This document shows positions 1 through 8,316 of a DNA stretch of 64,000 nucleotides, in pieces; position 1 is the first letter of the stretch; each line of letters begins with the position of its first letter. The translations under genes were made by a program, and so were the position numbers. Under the pieces are notes generated by a model. The model was not told the origin of the DNA and searched no databases. It saw only the letters and a program-made list of their open reading frames with translations. Source of the stretch: Suilimivivens sp963618065 (GTDB lineage Bacteria > Bacillota > Clostridia > Lachnospirales > Lachnospiraceae); the NCBI GenBank assembly GCA_963618065.1, contig CAVERH010000002.1, positions 1-64,000 on the forward strand, read 5' to 3'.

Positions 1-484
1 CCAAAGGTGAGTCTAGTGAAGCTTGTTGCCATAATTTGCATGGCTCTGAATAGTTTCAATATATTCTCTTTTCCTGTTAATTCCTAGAAAATAGTCGTTT
101 ACAAATAGAATAAACCTATTCATCCCATTTTCAAACGGTTAAACATATGATGTTTTGTATACTTTATTACAACGATTCAGATCTCCATTCGCAAAACCGC
201 TGTTTCATGGCTTGAGTTTTCCTCATGCAGTTATACTTTATTCATATCAGATTTGATCAGATATGAAAATATCGAATGATGTTATCCTATCTACATATCA
301 TGCTTTTCTAAATAATATAAATTCTGTAACTGTTCAGCCTTTCCCATTTATAAGCTGCCGGATTGTGCTGATTGGCTAACCAATATACGTGCTTTCCATC
401 CCTTTTGTGTTGTGTTATGATAATTACGATCTGATATTTCAGATCAGGATTTTGAACGATTTTTGAAAGGCAGGGTTACTGGCT
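1..484. other. Non-coding leader with repeat fragment and dyads
   Basis: No convincing gene lies in this stretch. Positions 5-27 are an exact 23-base match, in reverse complement, to 44322-44344, and 36-57 match the arm of the dispersed GTAACTATTCAG element. Two dyads precede the esterase gene: ATTGG-4-CCAAT at 371-384, and GATCTGA-TATT-TCAGATC at 428-445. The second ends 40 bases before the start codon, so it is a plausible operator. That role is inference. Confidence 0.5.
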
Positions 485-1612
485 ATGATGACTAAAAACG
501 AAAACTTAAAGACTTATTCCATAAAGGAAATTCCTCATTTCCACATTTATGGAAGAACCGATGAAACACAGAATCCGCTTCCTCTTTTCTGGAACGGAAG
601 CGGTATAGAAGTAAATGTCACAGGCTCTGAGCTTTGGATCGACCTTGAAGCAGACTGCGGCTTCCATGAACCATGGATAGCAACCGAATTAAACGGAGCA
701 TTGATGAGCCGTCAGATGCTTTTACCCGGCAGCTATTCCATCTGTCTGTTCCGTAACATGACCTTCGGTGTTCCGAAAACCATGAAATTCTTCCGCGAAC
801 TGCAGGCCATGAGTGAAGATGATGACTGTCATGTATTTGTCCGCGGCTTCCAAACTGACGGCGAATTCCTTCCCGTGAAGGAGCACAAATACAAAATCGA
901 ATTCATCGGTGACAGCATTACCTCCGGCGAAGGTACCTATGGTGCCCTTCCTGATACCGACTGGCTTGCAATGTATATGAGCAGCAGTGAGAATTATGCA
1001 ACCTATACAGCGAAAGCGCTCGATGCCGATTACCGTCTGATTTCCCAGGGCGGCTGGGGTGTTTACTGTGGATGGGATAACGATGTGCGTCATAATATCC
1101 CCTCCTGCTATGAAAAGATCTGCGGTCTTGGCTTCGGAGAGGTCAATGAATCTGTTGGTGCACAGAAGGACTATGATTTTACCTCCTGGAAACCGGATGC
1201 CATCGTGGTCAATCTCGGAACAAACGATGCAAGTGCCTTCAACCAGCCGCCATTTACCATTCCGGAAACCGGTGAAACCTTCAAGCAGCATAAGAATCCG
1301 GACGGAAGCTTTGTGGAAGAAGACCGGGAACGCTTTGAAGGTGCCGTATACAATTTTCTTAAGATGCTTCGCAAGGACAACCCCGGTGCGCACATTGTAT
1401 GGACCTACGGCATGCTCGGCTATGATCTGAATCTTCTAATTACGAATGCCATGAACCGTTATCAGAAGGATACCGGAGACCATAACACCGCATTTATTAA
1501 TCTGCCCAACACCACATCAGAGACTGTTGGCGCACATACCCATCCCGGCGTCAAGTCCCACGAACGGGCTGCAAAGGTTCTGATTGAATATTTACAGACT
1601 GTTCTTCACTAA
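485..1612 (+). CDS. SGNH/GDSL hydrolase, CE2-like carbohydrate esterase
   Basis: A 375-residue cytoplasmic hydrolase that probably removes acetyl or other acyl groups from plant saccharides. The N-terminal third (about residues 15-130) reads as a jelly-roll domain, as in carbohydrate esterase family 2. The SGNH domain follows: block I GDSITSGEG with Ser144 as nucleophile, a conserved Gly in QGGWG, block III GTND, and the C-terminal THPG with His353 as the likely base. There is no signal peptide, so the substrate would be an imported oligosaccharide. An AraC regulator lies directly downstream on the same strand. Family assignment is from these motifs; the substrate is not known. The start could equally be the second ATG at 488. 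Confidence 0.8.
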   Translation: MMTKNENLKTYSIKEIPHFHIYGRTDETQNPLPLFWNGSGIEVNVTGSELWIDLEADCGFHEPWIATELNGALMSRQMLLPGSYSICLFRNMTFGVPKTMKFFRELQAMSEDDDCHVFVRGFQTDGEFLPVKEHKYKIEFIGDSITSGEGTYGALPDTDWLAMYMSSSENYATYTAKALDADYRLISQGGWGVYCGWDNDVRHNIPSCYEKICGLGFGEVNESVGAQKDYDFTSWKPDAIVVNLGTNDASAFNQPPFTIPETGETFKQHKNPDGSFVEEDRERFEGAVYNFLKMLRKDNPGAHIVWTYGMLGYDLNLLITNAMNRYQKDTGDHNTAFINLPNTTSETVGAHTHPGVKSHERAAKVLIEYLQTVLH

Positions 1613-1617
1613 AACGC

Positions 1618-1693
1618 AACTATTCAGAGCCATGCAAAAATGCATTCAGACAAAACAGCAATTTTAGATAGCGAATGCGGTTCTGAATAGTTA
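1618..1693. repeat. Miniature inverted-repeat element, 76 bp copy
   Basis: The arms AACTATTCAGAGCC (1618-1631) and TTCTGAATAGTTA (1681-1693) are inverted relative to each other. The interior shares blocks with the 98-bp copy at 11161-11258. It sits between the esterase and the AraC gene and encodes nothing. Confidence 0.75.
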
Positions 1694-1721
1694 TAAAAGA
1701 ACACATGGAGAGGTAACGATT

Positions 1722-2501
1722 ATGCAGTTTTACAAAAGCGGATATTATCACCAGCACGATAAGGATTTCAGGATTGAGCGGACGGACGGCTCCGGAGACT
1801 ATCTGCTCCTGCTCATCCGCACTGCAGGCTGGTTCCGCATTCATGGGACGGATTATCATACCTCTCCGAATACGATTCTTTTATACAAAAAAGGCACTCC
1901 ACAGTTCTATCGTGCCTGTGAAGCGCTCTATTCTGATGACTGGCTGCATTTCCATATGGATGAGTCCGATCTTGCGTTTGTTTCAAAGCTGGGAATCCCT
2001 TTTGATACACCGGTGCCGGTTCATGATATTCACGACCTGTCCCTAATCATCAAAGACATTACCTATGAACACTATTCTGATAACATCCATAAGGAAGAAA
2101 CCATTCTTCTCTATTTGCAGATTCTGCTGCTTAAGATCAGTGAAAAACTGCATAAGGATGCGCATCACCCGGACAACATTTACTATGACAAGCTGTCCAA
2201 TCTGCGCTCCCAGATTTATAACATGCCTTATAAAAACTGGTCTATGGAGGGCATCAGCGTCTCCATGTCCTTAAGTAAATACTATTTCCAGCACTTATAC
2301 AAGAATACCTTTGGAGTGACCGCTATGGAAGATATTATAAAGAGCCGTACGGATCATGCCAAATATCTGCTTTCCACAACCCATCTCTCCATTCATGAGG
2401 TTGGCCAGATGTGCGGCTACAACAGCGATACCCATTTTATCCGCCAGTTCAAGGGGCAGACCGGCGTTACCCCATCGGAGTACCGGTCTACGCTACAGTA
2501 A
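1722..2501 (+). CDS. AraC-family transcriptional regulator
   Basis: A 259-residue regulator. The N-terminal half (about residues 1-140) has the cupin-like effector-binding pattern of AraC proteins. The C-terminal 100 residues hold two helix-turn-helix units, the second reading GQMCGYNSDTHFIRQFK, followed by GVTPSEYR, which is typical of the family. The start is supported by GGAGAGG eight bases upstream. It probably controls the preceding esterase gene. Its 3' end overlaps the convergent ABC transporter gene by 14 bases. Confidence 0.9.
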   Translation: MQFYKSGYYHQHDKDFRIERTDGSGDYLLLLIRTAGWFRIHGTDYHTSPNTILLYKKGTPQFYRACEALYSDDWLHFHMDESDLAFVSKLGIPFDTPVPVHDIHDLSLIIKDITYEHYSDNIHKEETILLYLQILLLKISEKLHKDAHHPDNIYYDKLSNLRSQIYNMPYKNWSMEGISVSMSLSKYYFQHLYKNTFGVTAMEDIIKSRTDHAKYLLSTTHLSIHEVGQMCGYNSDTHFIRQFKGQTGVTPSEYRSTLQ

Positions 2502-4281
2502 ACTGACTGTTGTATAGCTCTGCATAAAAGCCCTTCCTTGCAAGAAGCTCTTCGTGATTTCCCTGTTCAATAATATGACCATCCTTCATAACCAGAATCA
2601 CATCGGCATTCTGAATGGTGGACAGACGATGTGCCACGATAAAGCTGGTACGTCCTTCCATCATGGCTGCAAATGCTTTCTGAATCCGGATCTCGGTTCT
2701 GGTATCAATCGAAGAGGTTGCCTCATCCAGAATCAGCATCGGAGGCAGACACAGCATCACTCGTGTAATACAAAGGAGCTGCTTCTGTCCCTGGGAGAGA
2801 CTGCCGCCATCTTCACTGATCACGGTATCATATCCATCCGGAAGTCTTCGGATAAAGCTGTGTGCATGGGAAGCCTTTGCTGCCGCAATCACTTCTTCGT
2901 CGGTTGCATCCGGTTTTCCAACAATAATGTTATCACGGATCGTTCCCTGCTTTAACCAGGTTTCCTGAAGCACCATACCATAGGAGGTACGCAGGGACTT
3001 TCTGGTAATATCGCGGATATCCGTACCCTCTACGGAAATCGAACCGCCATCCACATCATAGAAACGCATGAGCAGATTGATAATAGTGGTCTTACCACAT
3101 CCGGTAGGTCCGACAATCGCAATCCTCTGCCCCGGCTTTACGTCAAGGTTCAGATCCTCGATCAGCTTACGCTCCCTGCTATAAGAAAAGGCAACATGAT
3201 TCAGGGAAACAGCACCTTCTACATTGGTCAGGACTCTTGCATCCTCTGCATCCGGAAGCTGAGATTCCTCCTCAATCAGTTCGAAAATTCTCGCTGCACA
3301 GGCAAGTGCATTCTGAAGTTCTGTAATAACTCCCGAAATTTCATTAAACGGCTTGGTATACTGGTTCGCATAAGACAGGAAGCAGGTCAGCTGTCCAATG
3401 GTAAGACCGCCACGGATAACGGCCAGTGAACCGGTAAGACCTACGCCCATATATACTAAGCTGTTCACAAAACGGGTACAGGGGTTGGTAAGGGAGGAAA
3501 AGAAAATTGCACGTAAGGAACACTTTTCCAGTCTGCCGTTGATTTCATCGAAGTCTTCCATAACTGAAGCTTCTCTGCCAAAGGCCTTCACTTCTTTATG
3601 ATTGGTAATCATTTCATTAATCAGTGTTGTCTGCTCGCCTCTCGTTGCAGACTGTAGCTGGAACATCTTAAAGGTCTTCTTCGCAATGAAGGATGCCACA
3701 AACAAAGATACCGGTGTAATTACCACTACTACGATCGTAATTCCCACATTTTCGGAAAGCATGAAAAGCAGGGTTCCGAGAATCGTAAGCACACCGGTAA
3801 ACAACTGTGTGAATCCAAGAAGCAGACCATCCGCAAACGTATCGACATCTGCAACGACACGGCTCATAATATCACCGTGGGAATGACCGTCCAGATACTT
3901 AAGAGGTACCTTCTGGAGCTTGTCAAAGGCCTTCTCACGGATATCTTCAATAATACTGTATACAATATGATTATTGCACAGACTCATGATCCACTGGGCT
4001 GCTGCTGTAAGAAGAATCACAACACCCATTTTCACAAGGAGCTGCCGGAGTGTCACCCATGCTGCACCAGTGTCTGCTGTCTTAAGTGCAGACGGAAGGA
4101 ACTGAAGCAGAGCATCCACCGCATCTCCGGTAAGAATCGGAAGATATAACGTAAATACGACCGAAACGGCTGCCATTACAATTGCTGCAATGAGTAAAAA
4201 GCGATAAGGCTTCATATATTTTAACACCTTAACCAACGTTTCTTTTTGCTGACCCTTGTCCAGCTTTGCTGCCTTTGCCAT
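2488..4281 (-). CDS. ABC exporter half-transporter, catalytically competent subunit
   Basis: A 597-residue half transporter: six membrane segments in residues 25-320, then a nucleotide-binding domain. Walker A GPTGCGKT is at 391-398, the signature is LSQGQ at 495-499, Walker B is LILDEATSS with catalytic Glu520, and the H-loop reads AHRLST. It starts 2 bases after the stop of the upstream ABC gene, so the two form an operon and almost certainly a heterodimer. Here the catalytic Glu and His are intact while the signature is altered (LSQGQ). This is the reciprocal of the partner and matches the LmrCD/TM287-288 type of multidrug exporter. The exported substrate is unknown. Confidence 0.9.
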   Translation of the reverse strand: MAKAAKLDKGQQKETLVKVLKYMKPYRFLLIAAIVMAAVSVVFTLYLPILTGDAVDALLQFLPSALKTADTGAAWVTLRQLLVKMGVVILLTAAAQWIMSLCNNHIVYSIIEDIREKAFDKLQKVPLKYLDGHSHGDIMSRVVADVDTFADGLLLGFTQLFTGVLTILGTLLFMLSENVGITIVVVVITPVSLFVASFIAKKTFKMFQLQSATRGEQTTLINEMITNHKEVKAFGREASVMEDFDEINGRLEKCSLRAIFFSSLTNPCTRFVNSLVYMGVGLTGSLAVIRGGLTIGQLTCFLSYANQYTKPFNEISGVITELQNALACAARIFELIEEESQLPDAEDARVLTNVEGAVSLNHVAFSYSRERKLIEDLNLDVKPGQRIAIVGPTGCGKTTIINLLMRFYDVDGGSISVEGTDIRDITRKSLRTSYGMVLQETWLKQGTIRDNIIVGKPDATDEEVIAAAKASHAHSFIRRLPDGYDTVISEDGGSLSQGQKQLLCITRVMLCLPPMLILDEATSSIDTRTEIRIQKAFAAMMEGRTSFIVAHRLSTIQNADVILVMKDGHIIEQGNHEELLARKGFYAELYNSQFTVA

Positions 4282-4283
4282 GC

Positions 4284-6116
4284 TTACGCCTCCTTTCCTT
4301 CCTGCTGATCGGGTTTCTTTTCTACCTGTGTATAATAAATTTCCTGATAGGTTGCACAGGACTTTAACAATTCCTCATGGGTTCCAAGACCAACCACATC
4401 GCCATCGTCCAGTACAATGATCTGATCTGCATGCATCAGGGAAGAAGCTCTCTGCGATACAATGAACACGGTCATATCTCCGGGCAAAGCTTTAATCGCC
4501 TGCCGGAGCTTTAGGTCTGTTGCATAGTCAAGTGCGGAAGAGCTGTCATCCAGAATCAGGATTTCCGGTCTTCGTACCAGTGCCCTTGCAATGGACAGAC
4601 GCTGCCGCTGTCCACCGGAAAGGTTGCGTCCTTCCTGTTCAATCACAGTATCAAGTCCGGCTTCCTTCTGTTCCACAAATTCCTTCGCCTGTGCAGTTTC
4701 CAGAGCCTGCCAGATTTCTTCATCGGTTGCTCCTTCATTACCCCAGAACAGGTTCTCCCGGATCGTACCTTGGAACAGTACCGCCTTCTGTAACACCATG
4801 CCGATTTTCGCCCGAAGCTTTCCCGGATCCATGTCGCGGACATCAGTACCATCCACCAGAACGCGTCCACGGGTCACATCGTAAAATCTGGGGATCAGAT
4901 TTACCAGTGTCGATTTACCGGAACCGGTTCCTCCGATTACACCAATGGTCTGACCCTTTTTCACCTTCAGGTTCACATCGGAAATAGCTTCGTCACCACC
5001 CTCATTGTAGGCCATGCCGACCTGATCAAATACCACCTTGTACGGACACTCCTCTCTGTGAAGCTCTGCACATGACAGACTAACTGATTTACCATTGCCT
5101 TTCTCCTGCTCTGCCAGCTTCATACCATCCCGAACCGGGTTTCTTCCGGCTGCTCCGTGCTCTTCCGGGAAGCCTGCCGGAATTTCCATAACCGACTCAA
5201 TACGGTTTCCACAGGCAATCGCTTTGGTTACCGTAATGATCAGGTTCGCAAGCTTAATCAGCTCTACCAGAATCTGGGACATATAGTTGATGAGCGCTAC
5301 CACCTGTCCCTGAGTAAGAATTCCGCCTTCAATCTGCAGTGCACCTACATAAATCAGCGCCATCAGACCACCATTGATAATAATATAAGTAACCGGATTC
5401 ATCAGTGCAGATACTCTTCCGGCAACGACCTGTACATCACGCAGTACCCGGTTTTCTTTCCGGAATTCCTCAATTTCTTCCGGCTCTTTTGCAAAAGCAC
5501 GGATGACTCTGGATCCGGTCAGGTTCTCACGGGTAGTGCGCATGACCTGATCAAGGCTTGCCTGCACCCGACTGAACATCGGAATACTGATTAACAAAAT
5601 CGCAAAGACCACAATGAGCAGCAGCGGAATCACTACTACGAAAATCAATGCCGCCTTCACATCTACGGTAAATGCCATGATCATGGCACCAAATACGATA
5701 AAGGGGGATCTTAGGAACAGACGAAGCACCAGATTCACCCCATTCTGTACCTGATTGACGTCACTTGTCATACGGGTAATCAGCGTTGCCGTTCCCTGAC
5801 TGTCCATCTGCCCAAAGGTGAGCTTCTGAATATGGTCAAACAGAGCCTGACGCACTCTGGTTGCAAATCCGACGGCTGCCTTTGCCGCAAAGAACTGTGC
5901 CGTCACCGAACTGATTAATCCAATCACTCCTAAAGCAACCAAAACCAGTGCCATCTTTACGATATAGCCCTTATCCTGATTGGGAATACCAACGTCGATC
6001 ATCGATGCCACAACCAGCGGCACAATCAGCTCAAAAGAAGCCTCCAGCAGTTTAAACAGAGGCCCCAGAATACTTTCTTTTTTATAATCCTTTAAATATA
6101 TGAGTAATTTTCGCAT
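4284..6116 (-). CDS. ABC exporter half-transporter, degenerate-site subunit
   Basis: A 610-residue membrane protein with fused ATPase, first gene of the exporter operon. The start at 6116 is preferred over the ATG at 6143 because a GGTGGA box lies upstream and the earlier ATG has none. Walker A GGTGSGKS and the signature LSGGQRQR are canonical. Walker B reads LILDDSSS, with Asp in place of the catalytic Glu, and the H-loop His is replaced by Gln (VSQRASS). These changes mark the non-hydrolysing half of a heterodimeric exporter. A charged insert of roughly 40 residues separates the membrane and ATPase domains. Confidence 0.9.
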   Translation of the reverse strand: MRKLLIYLKDYKKESILGPLFKLLEASFELIVPLVVASMIDVGIPNQDKGYIVKMALVLVALGVIGLISSVTAQFFAAKAAVGFATRVRQALFDHIQKLTFGQMDSQGTATLITRMTSDVNQVQNGVNLVLRLFLRSPFIVFGAMIMAFTVDVKAALIFVVVIPLLLIVVFAILLISIPMFSRVQASLDQVMRTTRENLTGSRVIRAFAKEPEEIEEFRKENRVLRDVQVVAGRVSALMNPVTYIIINGGLMALIYVGALQIEGGILTQGQVVALINYMSQILVELIKLANLIITVTKAIACGNRIESVMEIPAGFPEEHGAAGRNPVRDGMKLAEQEKGNGKSVSLSCAELHREECPYKVVFDQVGMAYNEGGDEAISDVNLKVKKGQTIGVIGGTGSGKSTLVNLIPRFYDVTRGRVLVDGTDVRDMDPGKLRAKIGMVLQKAVLFQGTIRENLFWGNEGATDEEIWQALETAQAKEFVEQKEAGLDTVIEQEGRNLSGGQRQRLSIARALVRRPEILILDDSSSALDYATDLKLRQAIKALPGDMTVFIVSQRASSLMHADQIIVLDDGDVVGLGTHEELLKSCATYQEIYYTQVEKKPDQQEGKEA

Positions 6117-6168
6117 TGTACTTCCACCCGTTCTTACATCCATTTAAAATCACGGTAACTATTCAGCC

Positions 6169-7095
6169 TTATCTCAAAAAGTTCTCAACAATAACTGCTT
6201 CTGCTTCTTCCTCGTTCAGACCAAACGTATTGAGCTTAATCAGCTGTTCGTTATTAATTCTTCCGATTGCTGCCTCGTGGATAATTGCTGCATCCACATG
6301 CTTTGCATCAATTTCCGGAATAGAGCACACCTGTGCCTGATCCATAATAATGGAATCGCACTGGATATGTGCATGGCATAAGGCTTCTCCAATTGCCTTC
6401 GGATGGAAGGTCTGTTTTGAGGTTCCCTTGGCTACCGATCGCGATACGATCTGCGCGCTGCTGCCGGAGCCTTCTAAGACCACATCAATATTGGAAATGG
6501 CTGTCTGCTGATCGTGTGTCATCAGCTTTTCCGTCACAAAGAGCTTACAGTTCTCACCAATAAAGATCTCTGTGTCACGCTTCGTCGAATCCACACCTTC
6601 AATCTGAACCGTTTCCATATTAAAGATGGAATCCTTTACCATATATACCTTCGTCATCGGATTTAAGATACGGGCTCCGGTCCCTTCCCCTTCCCCGTAA
6701 TGCTTCTCTTCATAACGGACATTGCAGCCGGTTCCGATATGAAAGGTATGAATGCCGTCATGGCGGCTGTCGTTGCAGCCGCTGTTATGGATTCCGCATC
6801 CGGCCACAATCGTCACATTCGCACCATCTTCCACATAGAAATCATTGTATACTTCATCGGTCATCCCTGATGTATTAACAACCACCGGAATATGGACAAA
6901 CTCACCATTCGTATCTCCACGGATGATAACATCAATTCCCGGCTTGTCCTCTTTACGCTTAATCTTAATATGTTCAGAATCTCCATGACAAAGCGGATAG
7001 CCATTGTATCTCAGGTTAAAGGCACCCTCCTGCTTAAATCCAACACCATCAATTTTGTCAAGGACTCCTTGTGTGATTGCATCAATTTCTGCCAC
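6169..7095 (-). CDS. smsB: SufB/SufD-like Fe-S scaffold of a minimal SUF (SMS) system
   Basis: A 308-residue member of the SufB/SufD core family, shorter than the usual 420-470-residue SufB. It lacks the long N-terminal domain and is nearly all beta-helix core, with VAGCGIHNSGCNDSRHDG and IIHEAAIGRIN motifs. It assembles Fe-S clusters with the SufC-like ATPase encoded just upstream. The gene starts with GTG behind GGAAGAG. With only two genes and no SufS, SufU or second SufB/D here, it fits the reported two-gene SUF-like minimal system. Cys and His residues around positions 100-115 may ligate the cluster. Confidence 0.8.
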   Translation of the reverse strand: MAEIDAITQGVLDKIDGVGFKQEGAFNLRYNGYPLCHGDSEHIKIKRKEDKPGIDVIIRGDTNGEFVHIPVVVNTSGMTDEVYNDFYVEDGANVTIVAGCGIHNSGCNDSRHDGIHTFHIGTGCNVRYEEKHYGEGEGTGARILNPMTKVYMVKDSIFNMETVQIEGVDSTKRDTEIFIGENCKLFVTEKLMTHDQQTAISNIDVVLEGSGSSAQIVSRSVAKGTSKQTFHPKAIGEALCHAHIQCDSIIMDQAQVCSIPEIDAKHVDAAIIHEAAIGRINNEQLIKLNTFGLNEEEAEAVIVENFLR

Positions 7096-7140
7096 AATTC
7101 TCTTCCTTTCGTTATCTGTTTCTATCTGATAAATTCAACC

Positions 7141-7221
7141 ATGCCACCCATAAGTTGTCGGTTTATGCTTATCTGCTAAAAATACTTGTATTTGTCGGCA
7201 ACTTATTTCATGTCGGGCGTC
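7141..7221 (-). repeat. Hairpin repeat overlapping the smsC 3' end
   Basis: An imperfect inverted repeat (AAGTTGTCGG ... GTCGGCAACTT on the plus strand, about 7150-7202) lies between smsC and smsB. It aligns with 44573-44660 on the opposite strand, including an exact 20-base block at 7202-7221 that encodes the end of SmsC. A role as an mRNA hairpin between the two genes is possible. Confidence 0.5.
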
Positions 7222-7940
7222 CGCAGTTTTTCACATCCAGTCGGAAGATTGCTCTCCATTAACATCGGATACACCTCTTCCTTCGTACCGAGTGCTGCTA
7301 TTTTGCCATCCCGGATCACCATAATACGGTCTGCCATCTGGATAATCCGCTCCTGATGGGAAATCAGAATCAAGGTTTCCTTCTTCTCCTGATAAAGCTG
7401 TTCAAACTGCTTTACCAGCATGGAAAAGCTCCACAGATCAATTCCTGCCTCCGGCTCATCAAAAATACAGAGCTTATGAGGCTTGGCAAGCACCGATGCA
7501 ATTTCAAGACGTTTCATTTCACCACCTGAAAGAGTCGCATCGACTTCTCTCTTTAAATACTCCTTTGCGCACAGTCCCACACGGCTTAACAGATTACAGC
7601 AGGCATCCTCGGAAAGCTTCTCTCCTGCGGCTAGATTTAAGAGCCGCTCCACTGTCATTCCCTTAAAGCGCGGCGGCTGCTGGAAGGCAAATCCGATTCC
7701 CACCTTTGCACGCTCCGCAATCGGAAGCTCCGTTACATCCTGTCCGTCCAGTAAAATCTGTCCGCCGTCCGGCTTCTCAATTCCCATAAGAAGCTTCGCC
7801 ATCGTCGATTTTCCTCCACCATTGGGACCGGTAATTACCAGCATCTCTCCATCCGGCACCGTAAAACTGATATCTTCAATAATACTCTTTTCCACACCAT
7901 TATCCAACGGATGGAAAACGAGGTTTCTTACTTCAAGCAT
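7203..7940 (-). CDS. smsC: SufC-like ATPase of the minimal SUF system
   Basis: A 245-residue ABC-type ATPase that would power Fe-S assembly on the SmsB scaffold. Walker A is GPNGGGKST, the signature is LSGGEMKR, and Walker B is CIFDEPEAGID; the EAGID variant is typical of SufC. The start at 7940 has GGAGG five bases upstream. Extending to 7991 would run into a dispersed repeat, so I reject it. The last codons overlap a second repeat copy found near 44573. It probably shares a transcript with smsB, which begins 107 bases further on. Confidence 0.85.
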   Translation of the reverse strand: MLEVRNLVFHPLDNGVEKSIIEDISFTVPDGEMLVITGPNGGGKSTMAKLLMGIEKPDGGQILLDGQDVTELPIAERAKVGIGFAFQQPPRFKGMTVERLLNLAAGEKLSEDACCNLLSRVGLCAKEYLKREVDATLSGGEMKRLEIASVLAKPHKLCIFDEPEAGIDLWSFSMLVKQFEQLYQEKKETLILISHQERIIQMADRIMVIRDGKIAALGTKEEVYPMLMESNLPTGCEKLRTPDMK

Positions 7941-7970
7941 AGCTGCCTCCGTATTCTCTTTAATGCTCTT

Positions 7971-8103
7971 GTAACTATTCAGTACCCTCACAGTTACGTT
8001 GCAAAATCCATTCCAAATCGGCTTCGCCGATGGGATTTTGCATTACTGAATCATGTTCTTACGGTCTCAGCAGCAAATGCTTCGACCTGTACTGAATAGT
8101 TAC
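7971..8103. mobile_element. MITE-like element with perfect 15-bp terminal inverted repeats
   Basis: GTAACTATTCAGTAC at 7971-7985 and its exact reverse complement at 8089-8103 bound a 133-bp non-coding element. Inside is a smaller hairpin (GCAAAATCC ... GGATTTTGC type, 8001-8042) and a block shared exactly with 44413-44427. It lies just upstream of smsC and contains no transposase. Confidence 0.7.
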
Positions 8104-8128
8104 TGTTTCCCACTACTTGCGCCAATTA

Positions 8129-8134
8129 GTATAA
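8129..8134 (-). promoter_or_regulatory. Candidate extended -10 box for smsCB
   Basis: On the minus strand this region reads TGT-TATACT, an extended -10 motif, about 190 bases before smsC. The -35 region is poor. A second TATAAT lies at 8163-8168. Transcription would pass through the MITE-like element. Tentative. Confidence 0.3.
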
Positions 8135-8254
8135 CACATATCGGTGAAAAAAACACCTACTGATTATAGTACATACTAAGTAACAGTTCAGCTCTGCACG
8201 TACATTTTCAAATTCGAAAGAACATTGAAATCGCTCTTTTCTATAAAGCCAAAA

Positions 8255-8284
8255 GTCACACTGCAGCATTTACTGCAGTGTGAC
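8255..8284 (-). terminator. Intrinsic terminator after the tannase gene
   Basis: A 12-bp perfect stem (GTCACACTGCAG and its complement) with a 6-base loop, followed on the minus strand by TTTT. It lies 33 bases after the tannase stop codon and ends the symporter-tannase transcript. Confidence 0.8.
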
Positions 8285-8316
8285 CGCTTGTTTTCTTCTC
8301 ATGTTCTTTTCCTGTT

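Noticed and set aside
722..1393. A 223-codon minus-strand reading frame
   Set aside because: It is antisense to the SGNH esterase, which carries intact catalytic blocks.
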